Positions 43,359 to 52,226 of a DNA stretch of 64,000 bases are shown here, in pieces. The stretch's first letter is position 1. Every line of letters starts with the position of its first letter. Location of the stretch: contig CANMGT010000006.1 in the NCBI GenBank assembly GCA_947497495.1, positions 62,001-126,000 on the forward strand. Reading direction: 5' to 3'. Both the position numbers and the translations under genes were made by a program. Below the pieces are notes generated by a model. That model ran no database searches and was not told where the DNA came from. It saw only the letters and a list, made by a program, of their open reading frames with translations. Origin of the DNA: an uncultured Lentibacter sp. (GTDB lineage: Bacteria; Pseudomonadota; Alphaproteobacteria; Rhodobacterales; Rhodobacteraceae).

Positions 43359-44540
43359 ATGACCCTCACCCGACGCGCTTTTACCGCAGCCTCTTTGGCC
43401 TTCCTGACAACGCCAGCCCTTGCCCGTGGCGGCTTTGAGGCATGGCGTGCAAGTTTCGAAACCAAAGCCGCTGGCCAAGGCATTTCGCGCAACACCCTGC
43501 GTGAGGCCTTTCGCGGGGTTGAGTTTTTGCCAAAAGTCGTCGCCTCTGACAGCAAGCAAGCCGAAGTCGCCAAATCGCTCCAGCAGTATCTATCCTCTGC
43601 CGCCTCGCCCCAGCGCGTGTCCGGCGGGCGCAAGGCGCTCAAGCGCTACAAGACACTGCTCGGCAACATCGAGCGCAAGTATGGCGTCGAGAAAGAAGTT
43701 GTCGTCGCGATCTGGGGGATGGAAAGCGCCTATGGCGGCTTTCGCGGCTCATCCTCCGTGTTCGCAACGCTTTCGACACTGGCCTATCAGGGCCGCCGCC
43801 GCGAGCTGTTTGAAGCCGAGCTTCTCGCCGCGCTCAGAATCCTCCAATCGGGGCAGGCCACCGTCGGCCAGATGAAGGGCAGCTACGCAGGGGCGATGGG
43901 CCACACCCAGTTTATGCCCTCGACCTACCTGCGCCACGCCCAGGACTTTGACAAAAACGGCCGCGCCAATATCTGGTCAGATGATCCGACAGACGCCCTC
44001 GCCTCCACCGCCGCGTTGCTCAAGGCCGAGGGCTGGAAAAAGGGCCAGCCATGGGCGATTGAAGTCAAGCTGCCGAGCGGCTTTGACGCCGCCCTCACAG
44101 GCCGCATCTATCCGCGCAAGGCGCGTGAGTGGAGCAAACTCGGCGTGCTTTCCGCAACAAGTGGCAAGCTGCCCAACCATGGCAACGGCGCCATCATCCT
44201 GCCCGCTGGCCCCCAAGGCCCGGCCTTTATGATCTATAATAATTTCCACGTGCTGAAGAAATACAACTACGCCGACAGTTATGTCATCGGCGTCGGCCAT
44301 TTGTCGGACACGCTCGCAGGCCACGGCGCGATCCGCTCGGGCTTTCCGCAGAACCCGTGGGGGATGACAACGCAAGAGCGTCGCGAGCTGCAAAAGCGCC
44401 TCAACGCGCGCGGCTTTGCCGCTGGAAACCCTGACGGTGTAATCGGCGAGAAAGGCCGCGCAGCGATCCGCGCTTTCGAGACGTCCAGAGGCATGCGCGC
44501 AACGGGCGTGCCGTCAAAAGCGTTGCTCAATGCGCTCTGA
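43359..44540 (+). CDS. Lytic murein transglycosylase (MltB-like) with peptidoglycan-binding domain
   Basis: 393 residues from the ATG at 43359. The N-terminus TLTRRAFTAASLAFLTTPALA has a twin Arg and looks like a Tat or Sec signal. The SLT_2 domain shows VAIWGMESAYGGFRG (catalytic Glu), MKGSYAGAMGHTQFMPSTYL and FDKNGRANIWSD. A C-terminal peptidoglycan-binding domain spans about 328-393 (QKRLNARGFAAGNPDGVIGEK). It cleaves glycan strands in the periplasm. Confidence 0.93.
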   Translation: MTLTRRAFTAASLAFLTTPALARGGFEAWRASFETKAAGQGISRNTLREAFRGVEFLPKVVASDSKQAEVAKSLQQYLSSAASPQRVSGGRKALKRYKTLLGNIERKYGVEKEVVVAIWGMESAYGGFRGSSSVFATLSTLAYQGRRRELFEAELLAALRILQSGQATVGQMKGSYAGAMGHTQFMPSTYLRHAQDFDKNGRANIWSDDPTDALASTAALLKAEGWKKGQPWAIEVKLPSGFDAALTGRIYPRKAREWSKLGVLSATSGKLPNHGNGAIILPAGPQGPAFMIYNNFHVLKKYNYADSYVIGVGHLSDTLAGHGAIRSGFPQNPWGMTTQERRELQKRLNARGFAAGNPDGVIGEKGRAAIRAFETSRGMRATGVPSKALLNAL

Positions 44541-44590
44541 CAGCGCCCGCCGTGTTAAGTTAATTCGCGTTAAGATATTGGCGCCAAAAC

Positions 44591-44643
44591 GTATGCACGC
44601 GTTCTGCACGCAAAGCTGCATATATAGCTGCATACCTTAGGCA
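44591..44643 (+). repeat. 53-bp TGCATA-box element, copy B
   Basis: Same design as at 27158: GTATGCAC start, boxes at +12 (TCTGCA), +26 and +38 (TGCATA), TAGGCA end. The outer arms GTATGCA / TGCATAC are perfectly complementary. Upstream, 44554-44574, is GTTAAGTTAATTCGCGTTAAG; GTTAAC follows at 44657 and again at 44670. It lies between the convergent transglycosylase and tag genes. Confidence 0.85.
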
Positions 44644-44706
44644 GATTCGTTTCACGGTTAACGATCGCCGTTAACGCCCCCGTTCGCAGCCCTGTTTGCA
44701 GCCCTC

Positions 44707-45270
44707 TCAGAGCAGCTCGTCGTGGCGAAAACAGGTGGTCAAATGGTCATTCACCAGCCCGCAGGCCTCCATCCATGCATAGACAATGGTCGGCCCGCAG
44801 AATTTGAACCCTGCTTTCTTCAAATCTTTCGAAAATTGCAGAGACATTTCTGTCTGTGGTGGCACGTCGGATTGGCGTTCAAACCTGTTCACCAAGGGCT
44901 TGTTATCAACGTATTTCCAGCAAAAAGCGCTAAAGCCCTCGGCCTCTTCGATTTTCAAATAAGCCTGCGCATTTGTGATCGTCGCGTTGATCTTGCCGCG
45001 GTGGCGGATGATGCCTTCGTTTTGCAGAAGACGCTGCACATCCGCTTCGCCCCAAGTGGCAATTACCTCGGGGTTAAACCCCTGAAAAGATTCACGAAAA
45101 TTGTCACGTTTGCGCAGAATAGTGATCCAACTCAAGCCGGCTTGAAAGCCATCCAGAACAAGTTTTTCCCAAAGCGCGCGGCTGTCATATTCGGGCACAC
45201 CCCACTCTTCGTCATGGTAGCGCACATACTCTTCGTCCAACCCGTGCCAGCCACATCTGTCGCTCATCAT
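44707..45270 (-). CDS. tag: DNA-3-methyladenine glycosylase I
   Basis: 187 residues. Tag excises 3-methyladenine. The N-terminal RCGWHGLDEEYVRYHDEEWGVP carries zinc ligand Cys and His and the base-binding residues; GFQAGLSWITILRKR and the C-terminal NDHLTTCFRH (zinc His and Cys) are conserved. Two ATG codons in tandem at 45270 and 45267 are possible starts. Confidence 0.95.
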   Translation of the reverse strand: MMSDRCGWHGLDEEYVRYHDEEWGVPEYDSRALWEKLVLDGFQAGLSWITILRKRDNFRESFQGFNPEVIATWGEADVQRLLQNEGIIRHRGKINATITNAQAYLKIEEAEGFSAFCWKYVDNKPLVNRFERQSDVPPQTEMSLQFSKDLKKAGFKFCGPTIVYAWMEACGLVNDHLTTCFRHDELL

Positions 45271-45389
45271 TGCCTCGCTCTCGCCGCCTTCAGCGCAATT
45301 TACCTTAAAACGTTACCTTAAACGCTTGTTAGCAATTTGCACGCAAAGCTCAACGACGGTGTGAACTTCGTTCTTGGGAAGGGTAACAG

Positions 45390-46229
45390 ATGAGCACAGG
45401 TCGTAACAGAATGGCTGGCATTCCAGCTGAGCAGAAAGATCCGCTGAGCTTCGCTGTTGCATCGCGCGACAGATCGGTTCTGCAAATGGTGGAAGCCGCT
45501 CTAAAGCGCAAACAGGTGTTGCTGGCTTATCAGCCCGTTGTTCAGGCCCAGGCGCCTGATAAGGTTGCCTTTTATGAGGGCCTTTTGCGGGTGCTTGATG
45601 CGACAGGCCGCATCATTCCCGCGAAAGACTTCATCAATGAGATCGAAACCACCGAGCTGGGCCGCATCATGGATTGCGTGGCACTTGAGAAAGGGCTGCG
45701 CACGCTTGCACGCCAGCCTGGCTTGCGCCTCTCTATCAATATGTCTGCGCGTTCTATCGGCTACAAACGCTGGATGCGCACCTTACAAAAGGGGCTACAG
45801 CGCGATGTCACGGTCGCGGAACGGCTAATCCTTGAGATCACCGAAAGCTCGGCAATGACAGTGCCCGAGCTTGTCGTCAGTTTTATGGACGAGATGCAGA
45901 CCAAAGGCATCAGCTTCGCGCTCGATGACTTTGGCGCAGGGTTTACATCGTTCCGCTATTTCCGCGACTTCTACTTCGACATCCTGAAAATCGACGGGCA
46001 GTTCATTCAAGGCATCGCGCAGAATGCTGACAATCAGGTGCTCACCAAAGCCATGATCGCGATCGCCAAGCAATTTGATATGTTCACAGTCGCCGAATTT
46101 GTCGAAGACGCCGAAGATGCCAACTTTCTCTCGAAGATCGGGATTGACTGCTTGCAAGGCTTCTATTTCGCCGCGCCAACCATCAGCCCTATCTGGGAAC
46201 GCGAGACAGACCGCCAAAAAACGGCCTGA
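45390..46229 (+). CDS. EAL-domain cyclic-di-GMP phosphodiesterase
   Basis: 279 residues: a short N-terminal tail and one EAL domain (about 35-270) without an added sensor domain. The signature reads EGLLR in place of EALLR; other catalytic positions are present: SINMSARS (Asn), LEITES (Glu), ALDDFGAGF (Asp pair), ILKIDGQFI (Lys), AEFVED (Glu) and LQGFYFAAP (Gln). It should hydrolyse c-di-GMP. A GGDEF protein is encoded 10 kb away. Confidence 0.9.
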   Translation: MSTGRNRMAGIPAEQKDPLSFAVASRDRSVLQMVEAALKRKQVLLAYQPVVQAQAPDKVAFYEGLLRVLDATGRIIPAKDFINEIETTELGRIMDCVALEKGLRTLARQPGLRLSINMSARSIGYKRWMRTLQKGLQRDVTVAERLILEITESSAMTVPELVVSFMDEMQTKGISFALDDFGAGFTSFRYFRDFYFDILKIDGQFIQGIAQNADNQVLTKAMIAIAKQFDMFTVAEFVEDAEDANFLSKIGIDCLQGFYFAAPTISPIWERETDRQKTA

Positions 46230-46254
46230 TGGCCATATGGCGCCTCGCAGATAT

Positions 46255-46269
46255 TGCCGCACTGCGGCA
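46255..46269. promoter_or_regulatory. Perfect palindrome upstream of phaA
   Basis: TGCCGCA-C-TGCGGCA, 87-101 bp before the phaA start. The half CTGCGGCA recurs 84-91 bp before phaB (47619-47626). PhaR regulators of PHB genes bind TGC-rich dyads, so this may be a PhaR-type site; that is an inference. Confidence 0.4.
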
Positions 46270-46355
46270 GATGCGTTATGGCTTCCTTGAAGCTCGGGTA
46301 AGGATGAGCCGTTCATCCTGTGAGACCTTTGAGCCTAAAAGGGAAAGGAAGACTC

Positions 46356-47531
46356 ATGACAAATGTCGTCATCGCCTCCGCGGCACGCACTGCCGTAGGC
46401 TCATTCACAGGATCGTTCGCCAACACGCCAGCGCATGATTTGGGCGCCGCTGTTCTGGAAGCCGTCGTCGAGCGCGCCGGTATCGAGAAGGGCGAAGTGT
46501 CCGAAACGATTTTGGGACAAGTGCTGACAGCAGGCCAAGGCCAGAACCCTGCTCGTCAGGCACACATCAACGCGGGCCTGCCAAAAGAAAGCTCGGCCTG
46601 GGGCATCAACCAGGTTTGTGGCTCAGGCTTGCGCGCTGTTGCACTCGGCGCACAGCACATCCAGCTTGGCGATGCCGAGATCGTTGCTGCAGGCGGCCAG
46701 GAGAGCATGTCGCTCAGCACCCACGTTGCGCACCTGCGCGCGGGCACGAAGATGGGCGATGTGAAATACATCGACAGCATGATCCGCGACGGCCTCTGGG
46801 ATGCTTTCAATGGATATCACATGGGCCAGACAGCCGAGAATGTAGCGGAGCAGTTCCAGATCAGCCGCGAAGCACAGGACGCCTTTGCCGTTGCCTCACA
46901 AAACAAGGCAGAAGCAGCTCAAAAGGCTGGCAAATTTGCTGAAGAAATCACGCCATTTGTTGTCAAGACCCGCAAGGGCGAGACAGTTGTCGATGCCGAC
47001 GAATACATCCGTCACGGCGCAACAATGGAAGCCATGCAAAAGCTGCGCCCGGCCTTCACCAAGGACGGTTCTGTTACGGCGGCAAATGCCTCCGGCCTCA
47101 ACGATGGCGCTGCTGCAACCCTGCTGATGAGCGCCGCCAATGCCGAGAAGCGCGGCATCCAACCGCTCGCGCGCATCGCGTCATATGCGACTGCCGGCCT
47201 TGATCCGTCGATCATGGGTGTTGGCCCGATCCACGCGAGCCGCAAAGCGCTTGAGAAAGCCGGTTGGAGCGTGGGTGACCTTGATCTCATTGAAGCCAAC
47301 GAAGCCTTCGCAGCCCAAGCCTGCGCCGTGAACAAAGAGATGGGCTGGGATCCCGAGATCGTCAACGTCAACGGCGGCGCTATTGCGATCGGCCACCCGA
47401 TCGGCGCCTCAGGCTGCCGCGTTCTCAACACGTTGCTGTTTGAAATGAAGCGCCGCGACGTGAAAAAAGGCCTCGCTACGCTGTGCATCGGCGGCGGTAT
47501 GGGCGTTGCGCTCTGCGTAGAGCGCGACTGA
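46356..47531 (+). CDS. phaA: Acetyl-CoA acetyltransferase (beta-ketothiolase)
   Basis: 391 residues from the ATG at 46356, after GGGAAAGGAAG. It condenses two acetyl-CoA to acetoacetyl-CoA, the first step of polyhydroxybutyrate synthesis and of the ethylmalonyl-CoA pathway. Active-site Cys88 in [10 protein letters not shown]; His in GHPIGASG and second Cys in [10 protein letters not shown]. phaB follows after its own leader and a terminator. Confidence 0.95.
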   Translation: MTNVVIASAARTAVGSFTGSFANTPAHDLGAAVLEAVVERAGIEKGEVSETILGQVLTAGQGQNPARQAHINAGLPKESSAWGINQVCGSGLRAVALGAQHIQLGDAEIVAAGGQESMSLSTHVAHLRAGTKMGDVKYIDSMIRDGLWDAFNGYHMGQTAENVAEQFQISREAQDAFAVASQNKAEAAQKAGKFAEEITPFVVKTRKGETVVDADEYIRHGATMEAMQKLRPAFTKDGSVTAANASGLNDGAAATLLMSAANAEKRGIQPLARIASYATAGLDPSIMGVGPIHASRKALEKAGWSVGDLDLIEANEAFAAQACAVNKEMGWDPEIVNVNGGAIAIGHPIGASGCRVLNTLLFEMKRRDVKKGLATLCIGGGMGVALCVERD

Positions 47532-47553
47532 TTCTGCGAGATCGTATATTCAC

Positions 47554-47583
47554 GAAAAGGGGCGCTTTTGAGCGCCCTTTTTT
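47554..47583 (+). terminator. Intrinsic terminator after phaA
   Basis: GGGCGCT-TTTG-AGCGCCC stem extended by A/T pairs, followed by a T-run. It separates phaA from phaB, so phaB probably has its own promoter in 47584-47709. Confidence 0.88.
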
Positions 47584-47709
47584 ATGTTCATTCACCTAAT
47601 TTCGCATTTAAAGCTGCGCTGCGGCATTATATTCGCGAAACAATGTTGCGCATCTCCTCTCAAAAATATAACACCATTACCCAAGGGACACGCCACTGAG
47701 GAGAATAAC

Positions 47710-48432
47710 ATGGCACGAACAGCATTGGTTACAGGCGGCTCGCGCGGCATCGGCGCAGCTATTTCAAAAGCTCTTAAAGCCGAGGGCTGTAACGTTGCGG
47801 CCACTTACGCTGGCAACGACGAGGCCGCAGCGGCGTTTACAGCGGAGACAGGCATCAAGACATACAAATGGAACGTTGCGGACTATGACGACAGCGCTGC
47901 AGGTATCGCCAAAGTCGAAGCCGAAATCGGCCCGATCGACATTGTGGTCGCAAACGCGGGCATCACCCGCGATGCCCCGTTCCACAAGATGACACCACAA
48001 CAGTGGAAAGAAGTTGTCGACACAAACCTCACAGGTGTGTTCAACACGGTTCATCCTGTCTGGAATGGCATGCGTGAACGCAAGTTTGGCCGCGTGATCG
48101 TGATCAGCTCGATCAATGGCCAAAAAGGCCAGTTCGCTCAGGTAAACTACGCAGCCACCAAAGCGGGCGATCTTGGCATCGTGAAATCTCTCGCGCAGGA
48201 AGGCGCACGCGCAGGCATCACAGCCAACGCGATCTGCCCCGGATACATCGCGACTGAAATGGTCATGGCGATCCCAGAGAAGGTGCGCGACTCGATTGTT
48301 GCAGGCATTCCTGCTGGCCGCCTTGGTGAACCGGAAGAAATCGCACGCTGCGTGGCCTTCCTCGCGTCAGACGACGCGGGCTTTATCAACGGCTCGACAA
48401 TTTCGGCGAACGGCGCACAGTTCTTCGTGTAA
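47710..48432 (+). CDS. phaB: Acetoacetyl-CoA reductase
   Basis: 240 residues from the ATG at 47710, after GAGGAG. NADPH-dependent SDR enzyme giving (R)-3-hydroxybutyryl-CoA. Cofactor motif TGGSRGIG (residues 8-15), NAG motif VVANAGITRD, catalytic VISSINGQKGQFAQVNYAATK (Ser, Tyr, Lys) and the PhaB-type end GSTISANGAQFFV. Confidence 0.95.
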   Translation: MARTALVTGGSRGIGAAISKALKAEGCNVAATYAGNDEAAAAFTAETGIKTYKWNVADYDDSAAGIAKVEAEIGPIDIVVANAGITRDAPFHKMTPQQWKEVVDTNLTGVFNTVHPVWNGMRERKFGRVIVISSINGQKGQFAQVNYAATKAGDLGIVKSLAQEGARAGITANAICPGYIATEMVMAIPEKVRDSIVAGIPAGRLGEPEEIARCVAFLASDDAGFINGSTISANGAQFFV

Positions 48433-48454
48433 GTTTTAGCAGGCAACTGCTTTT

Positions 48455-48484
48455 AAGGGCTGCGGCATATGCTGCGGCCCTTTT
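48455..48484 (+). terminator. Intrinsic terminator after phaB
   Basis: AAGGGC ... GCCCTT with an inner GCAT/ATGC pair and an internal TGCG/TGCG bulge, followed by TTTT. The rest of the gap to 48709 holds no convincing gene. Confidence 0.75.
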
Positions 48485-48709
48485 CTCGTTATGGCCTCCA
48501 CGAGTTTGAGTGCGACCCATCGAAACATCTCGGCGCGGGCAATATGTGCCTGATGGTAGTGGCTTTGGACCTCGGATGTTGTGGCTGTCTCAAGCATTTC
48601 GATAACCTTCTATTAAGTATTTCCTACGTCACTCAACTTAAGGCTTGCAAAAAGCGCTAGCAAACGAGACTTTCCTACCTATCAGAACAGTTTTTCTTAA
48701 GTAAGACTC

Positions 48710-49648
48710 ATGCATCAGCGCCTTCCACCCCTCACATCCCTCAGAGCTTTTGAAGCCGCCGCGCGTCTGTTGTCTTTTGCGGGTGCGGCAAGTGAGTTGG
48801 GTGTCACGCCTGCTGCGCTTTCCTTTCAGATCAAATCTCTAGAAGAGCATTTTGGCGGGCAACTTTTTAACCGTCACAACCGCTCCGTAACACTCACCGA
48901 GGCAGGAGTTGCGCTTTTACCGGGCCTCACCGAGGGGTTCTCGCAGTTTGAGCGGGCATGGCAACGCGCACTTCAGACAACCAACGCGAACGTTCTCACA
49001 GTGTCGACTGGGCCGGCGTTTATGTCAAAGTGGATGGCCCCGAGGATTTTCAATTTCACGCAGCAGTATAACGATATCGAGCTTCGGTTTTCAGCCAGCC
49101 TTCGGCTGCTTGATTTTGCGCGGGACGGCATCGACGTGGCGGTGCGCTTTGGCTACGGCGACGATGCTGACCTTCACTCTCATGCCTTGGGGGAGGAATG
49201 GGTAACGCCAGCTATGAGCCCGGCCCTCGCCGAGCGATTTACGACGCCGCAGGACCTGCTCGAAGCCCCTTTGCTGATCGACGACTCGATCGACTTCCTC
49301 AAACCGCGCAGCGACTGGGTGGCATGGCTCAAAGCGTCAGGCATTGCCGCCGATAGTGTCCGTGGCGCGCATTTCTCGAACGCGGATCACGCTATTGGCG
49401 CAGCGCTTTCGGGAGCAGGTGTTGTTCTGGGGCGCGCGTCACTCATCGCGCGAGATGTCGCCGAAGGCCGTCTTGTGGCGCCCTTTTCAGTTGGGCTGAC
49501 AACAACTGGACGCTGGCGTTTTCTCTGTCGAGAAGGCCAGCAAACACGCCCCTCTGTCGCGGCCTTTAAGGACTGGCTTACTGAAGAAGCCAAAGCTGTA
49601 AACCCGCTGCGCGAAGGGCGTGAATTTATCGATGTAGAAACGCTCTAG
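48710..49648 (+). CDS. LysR family transcriptional regulator, GcvA-like
   Basis: 312 residues. N-terminal winged helix of the GcvA group (RLPPLTSLRAFEAAARLLSFAG ... LGVTPAALSFQIKSLEEHFGGQLFNR), then a periplasmic-binding-like effector domain (about 90-300). The regulated genes are not evident: it stands alone after phaB and faces a small DUF465 gene, with which its stop overlaps by 2 bp. Confidence 0.93.
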   Translation: MHQRLPPLTSLRAFEAAARLLSFAGAASELGVTPAALSFQIKSLEEHFGGQLFNRHNRSVTLTEAGVALLPGLTEGFSQFERAWQRALQTTNANVLTVSTGPAFMSKWMAPRIFNFTQQYNDIELRFSASLRLLDFARDGIDVAVRFGYGDDADLHSHALGEEWVTPAMSPALAERFTTPQDLLEAPLLIDDSIDFLKPRSDWVAWLKASGIAADSVRGAHFSNADHAIGAALSGAGVVLGRASLIARDVAEGRLVAPFSVGLTTTGRWRFLCREGQQTRPSVAAFKDWLTEEAKAVNPLREGREFIDVETL

Positions 49649-49818
49649 CTGACTGTTTCTTCCAGTTTGGAAATTTCTTCTTTGATCTTCAATTTCTGCT
49701 TCTTGAGCTCTGCAATTTCTGTGTCGGTAACTCCCGGTGAACGTTGAAGCTGTTCAACTTTGTCGGAAAGGACTTTATGTTTGGTCTTCAGTGCCTCGAC
49801 GTGCGAATTCAAGCTCAT
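49645..49818 (-). CDS. DUF465 (YdcH) family small protein
   Basis: 57 residues from the ATG at 49818, a good fit to family length. Two helices likely forming an antiparallel coiled coil: SHVEALKTKHKVLSDKVEQLQ, a short turn RSPGVTDTEIAELKKQKLKIKEEI. Function unknown. Confidence 0.87.
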   Translation of the reverse strand: MSLNSHVEALKTKHKVLSDKVEQLQRSPGVTDTEIAELKKQKLKIKEEISKLEETVS

Positions 49819-49913
49819 ATGCAGTCTCCTCTGATGAAAATGTAACTTCAGTCGAGCATATATTTTCTTCTGTGTCACGCTGCACAAGCGAGATTACTTT
49901 ACAAAAATTGAGG

Positions 49914-50669
49914 TTAACTTTTCGGAAACGGCAGGGCCGCTCCGTCTCGCAACACCGAGGCGATTGATTTTGAATAGCTTTCGCCATCTTTCTCGTGTTT
50001 TGGCCCAAGGTGAACCAGCAGGCCTTCATGCAGGCAAAACGGCGTCCTTCCGCCATGTCGGGCGCGCAGGAGCGACAATTCGGACGCACGGCCACGACGC
50101 GGGATGAGCGGCCAAAGCTCGATGGAGCCGAGATAGCCCGGCATTGCTGCGAGCAGTTCGGGCATGCGCTCGGTGCGGCAAATCAGCGTGAGCATGCCCT
50201 TGGGAGCAACACGGCGGGCACAGGCCTGTAACCAGCCATCGAGCGGCGCGCCGCCCAAGGCAAGCTCGCGGCCCAGATTGCCAGATTTGTGCCCGGAAGC
50301 GCGGTCATAGTAGGGCGGGTTGGTGATCACGTGATCAAACCTGCGCGCCTTGAGGGCTTCGGGCATTTCAGAAATGTCGCCTTGATGTACTGTCATGGGC
50401 AGCCCGCACTCCTGCGCGTTGCGCTCGGCAAGGCCTGCGTAGAGCGATTGAAGTTCAACACCGTGCACCTCAAGTCCCGCGACACGCTGAGCGAGGCAGA
50501 GACCGGCTGCCCCTGCCCCACAGCCCACGTCAAGCACGCTCTGGCCAGCCACAGCAGGCACGCTGGCCGCCAGCAGAACCGGATCTACACCCGCGCGATA
50601 GCCCTTTCTGGGCTGCCACAAATACAGCTGCCCACCAAGGAAAGCGTCGCGCGTCAGCCCGTCATTCAC
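49914..50669 (-). CDS. Class I SAM methyltransferase, TrmN6-like
   Basis: About 251 residues. SAM motif SVLDVGCGAGAAGLCLA and adenine-N6 motif VITNPPYY indicate an N6-adenine methyltransferase like TrmN6, which modifies A37 of tRNA-Val. The open frame extends to 50729, but the GTG at 50669 (then NDGLTRDAFLGGQLYLWQP, the usual family start) is preferred; it overlaps the end of the DUF2007 gene by 8 bp. Confidence 0.85.
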   Translation of the reverse strand: MNDGLTRDAFLGGQLYLWQPRKGYRAGVDPVLLAASVPAVAGQSVLDVGCGAGAAGLCLAQRVAGLEVHGVELQSLYAGLAERNAQECGLPMTVHQGDISEMPEALKARRFDHVITNPPYYDRASGHKSGNLGRELALGGAPLDGWLQACARRVAPKGMLTLICRTERMPELLAAMPGYLGSIELWPLIPRRGRASELSLLRARHGGRTPFCLHEGLLVHLGPKHEKDGESYSKSIASVLRDGAALPFPKS

Positions 50670-50877
50670 TTGGCTCAAGCCCGTTGTCGCGCAGGGCCAC
50701 ATAGGCAGCTGTGTGGTCTTGGTCGGCAACCATCAAGCGGCGTGGGAATATTCCGATCGAGCCTTCGAGAACGCTCATATTTACGTCCATTTCAAACACG
50801 GCTATACCCTCGCCTTGAAGCAGTGCGCGGGCGAAGGCAAGTTCTGTCGGGTCGGTTGTGCTGAGCAGTTGTTTCAT
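50662..50877 (-). CDS. DUF2007 family protein
   Basis: 71 residues from the ATG at 50877. MKQLLSTTDPTELAFARALLQGEGI ... IFPRRLMVADQDHTAAYVAL is the DUF2007 (putative prokaryotic signal-transducing) pattern. Cotranscribed with the methyltransferase gene and divergent from the prenyltransferase gene. Confidence 0.87.
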   Translation of the reverse strand: MKQLLSTTDPTELAFARALLQGEGIAVFEMDVNMSVLEGSIGIFPRRLMVADQDHTAAYVALRDNGLEPSE

Positions 50878-50936
50878 AACGCAAATATGACCATCTCGGC
50901 GGGAATGTCGAGTGAGGGAACGGGAGTGTGATCGGC

Positions 50937-51932
50937 ATGAGTGAGGCCACAAGCAAACCGCACGAAAGATTGGCTGCGCATCTTGCCTCTGGCATGGAGG
51001 CGGTTAACACGCTGATCCGTGCACGCATGGCCTCAGAGCACGCGCCGCGCATTCCGGAAGTGACAGCGCATCTGGTTGAGGCTGGCGGCAAGCGGTTGCG
51101 GCCTATGCTGACACTGGCTGCGGCCGAGTTGTGCGGCTATCGCGGGCCTTATCATGTGCACTTGGCGGCAACTGTCGAGTTCATCCATACGGCGACTTTG
51201 CTGCATGATGATGTGGTTGACGAAAGCGCACAGCGGCGGGGGCGGCCTACGGCTAACCTTCTGTGGGACAACAAAAGTTCTGTCCTTGTGGGCGACTATT
51301 TGTTCTCGCGCTCATTCCAGCTGATGGTTGAGACAGGCTCTTTGCGGGTGCTTGATATCTTGGCGAATGCCTCGGCGACGATTGCCGAGGGAGAGGTTTT
51401 GCAACTCACGGCCGCACAGGATCTGGCGACGACTGAAGCCATTTACTTGCAAGTTGTGCGCGGCAAAACGGCGGCTCTTTTCTCGGCGGCAACAGAAGTT
51501 GGCGGCGTCATCGCGGGTGCGCCGGAAGAGCAGGTGAAGGCGCTGTTTGACTATGGGGATGCCCTCGGGATTGCCTTTCAGATTGTCGATGACTTACTGG
51601 ATTACTCGGGCAGCACCGGCGCCACGGGCAAGAACATCGGCGATGATTTTCGCGAGCGCAAGCTGACACTTCCAGTGATCAAAGCCGTCGCGAAGGCTGA
51701 TGCAGAAGAGCGCGCTTTTTGGCAGAGGGTTATCGAGAAGGGTGACCAACGCGAGGGTGATCTGGAGCAGGCTATCGCGCTGTTGCACAAGCACGGCGCG
51801 TTGGAGGAAGCGCGGCAGGATGCTTTGGGGTATGCCAGCAAGGCTTGCGATGTTTTGAGTGCTTTGCCGGAACACCCGTTACGGGACATGCTGGACGATC
51901 TGGCTGAATTTGTGGTTGCGCGCATCAGTTAA
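50937..51932 (+). CDS. Long-chain polyprenyl diphosphate synthase
   Basis: 331 residues from the ATG at 50937. The aspartate motifs are LLHDDVVDES (DDxxD, about 87-91) and QIVDDLLDYSG (DDxxD); GGKRLRPML and KTAALFSAA are conserved. The residue five before the first motif is Ala, which allows a long chain, so it should make the C40-C50 tail of ubiquinone (IspB/decaprenyl type). GTG at 50928 is an alternative start. Confidence 0.93.
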   Translation: MSEATSKPHERLAAHLASGMEAVNTLIRARMASEHAPRIPEVTAHLVEAGGKRLRPMLTLAAAELCGYRGPYHVHLAATVEFIHTATLLHDDVVDESAQRRGRPTANLLWDNKSSVLVGDYLFSRSFQLMVETGSLRVLDILANASATIAEGEVLQLTAAQDLATTEAIYLQVVRGKTAALFSAATEVGGVIAGAPEEQVKALFDYGDALGIAFQIVDDLLDYSGSTGATGKNIGDDFRERKLTLPVIKAVAKADAEERAFWQRVIEKGDQREGDLEQAIALLHKHGALEEARQDALGYASKACDVLSALPEHPLRDMLDDLAEFVVARIS

Positions 51933-52027
51933 GATACTGATTTAATTCGAAATAAACTAAATTTATGATATCTGCGGTAAGGCAACGTTCCGGATGGTTA
52001 ACGCTTATTTTTGGCCTGAAACAGTGG

Positions 52028-52080
52028 TGCCTACGCTATGCAGCTATCTATGCAGCGATCCGTGCATAATGTGTGCATAC
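52028..52080 (-). repeat. 53-bp TGCATA-box element, copy C (inverted)
   Basis: Read on the reverse strand it starts GTATGCAC at 52080, with boxes at +12, +26 and +38 and TAGGCA at the end. 44 of 53 positions match each other copy. The TTAA boxes before it (reverse reading GTTAAGTTAATTTGCCTTAAC, 52096-52116) match those before copy B in spacing. The neighbouring genes are again convergent. Confidence 0.85.
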
Positions 52081-52160
52081 AGTTTTGCGAAAAAAGTTAA
52101 GGCAAATTAACTTAACGCAGCGCGCGTTGCGCGCTTTCAACAAGGTCGTGCTGCGGGAGC

Positions 52161-52216
52161 TTTTGCGCCTTGGCTTCGCCAGGTCCCAGCTTGGGTTTTG
52201 CGCCTTGGCTTCGCCA
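52161..52216 (+). repeat. 21-bp direct repeat pair
   Basis: The 21-bp unit TTTTGCGCC-TTGGCTTCGCCA occurs at 52161-52181 and 52196-52216, 35 bp apart. Non-coding. Confidence 0.85.
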
Positions 52217-52226
52217 AGTCGCCCCG

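Noticed and set aside
48469..48660. 63-codon frame after phaB
   Set aside because: Starts inside the terminator hairpin, no ribosome site, Cys-rich odd composition unlike neighbours.
50321..50335. Further GTGATCAC octamer (also single ones near 28455, 58624 and 59108)
   Set aside because: Single copies inside coding sequence without the 21-bp partner; expected by chance.
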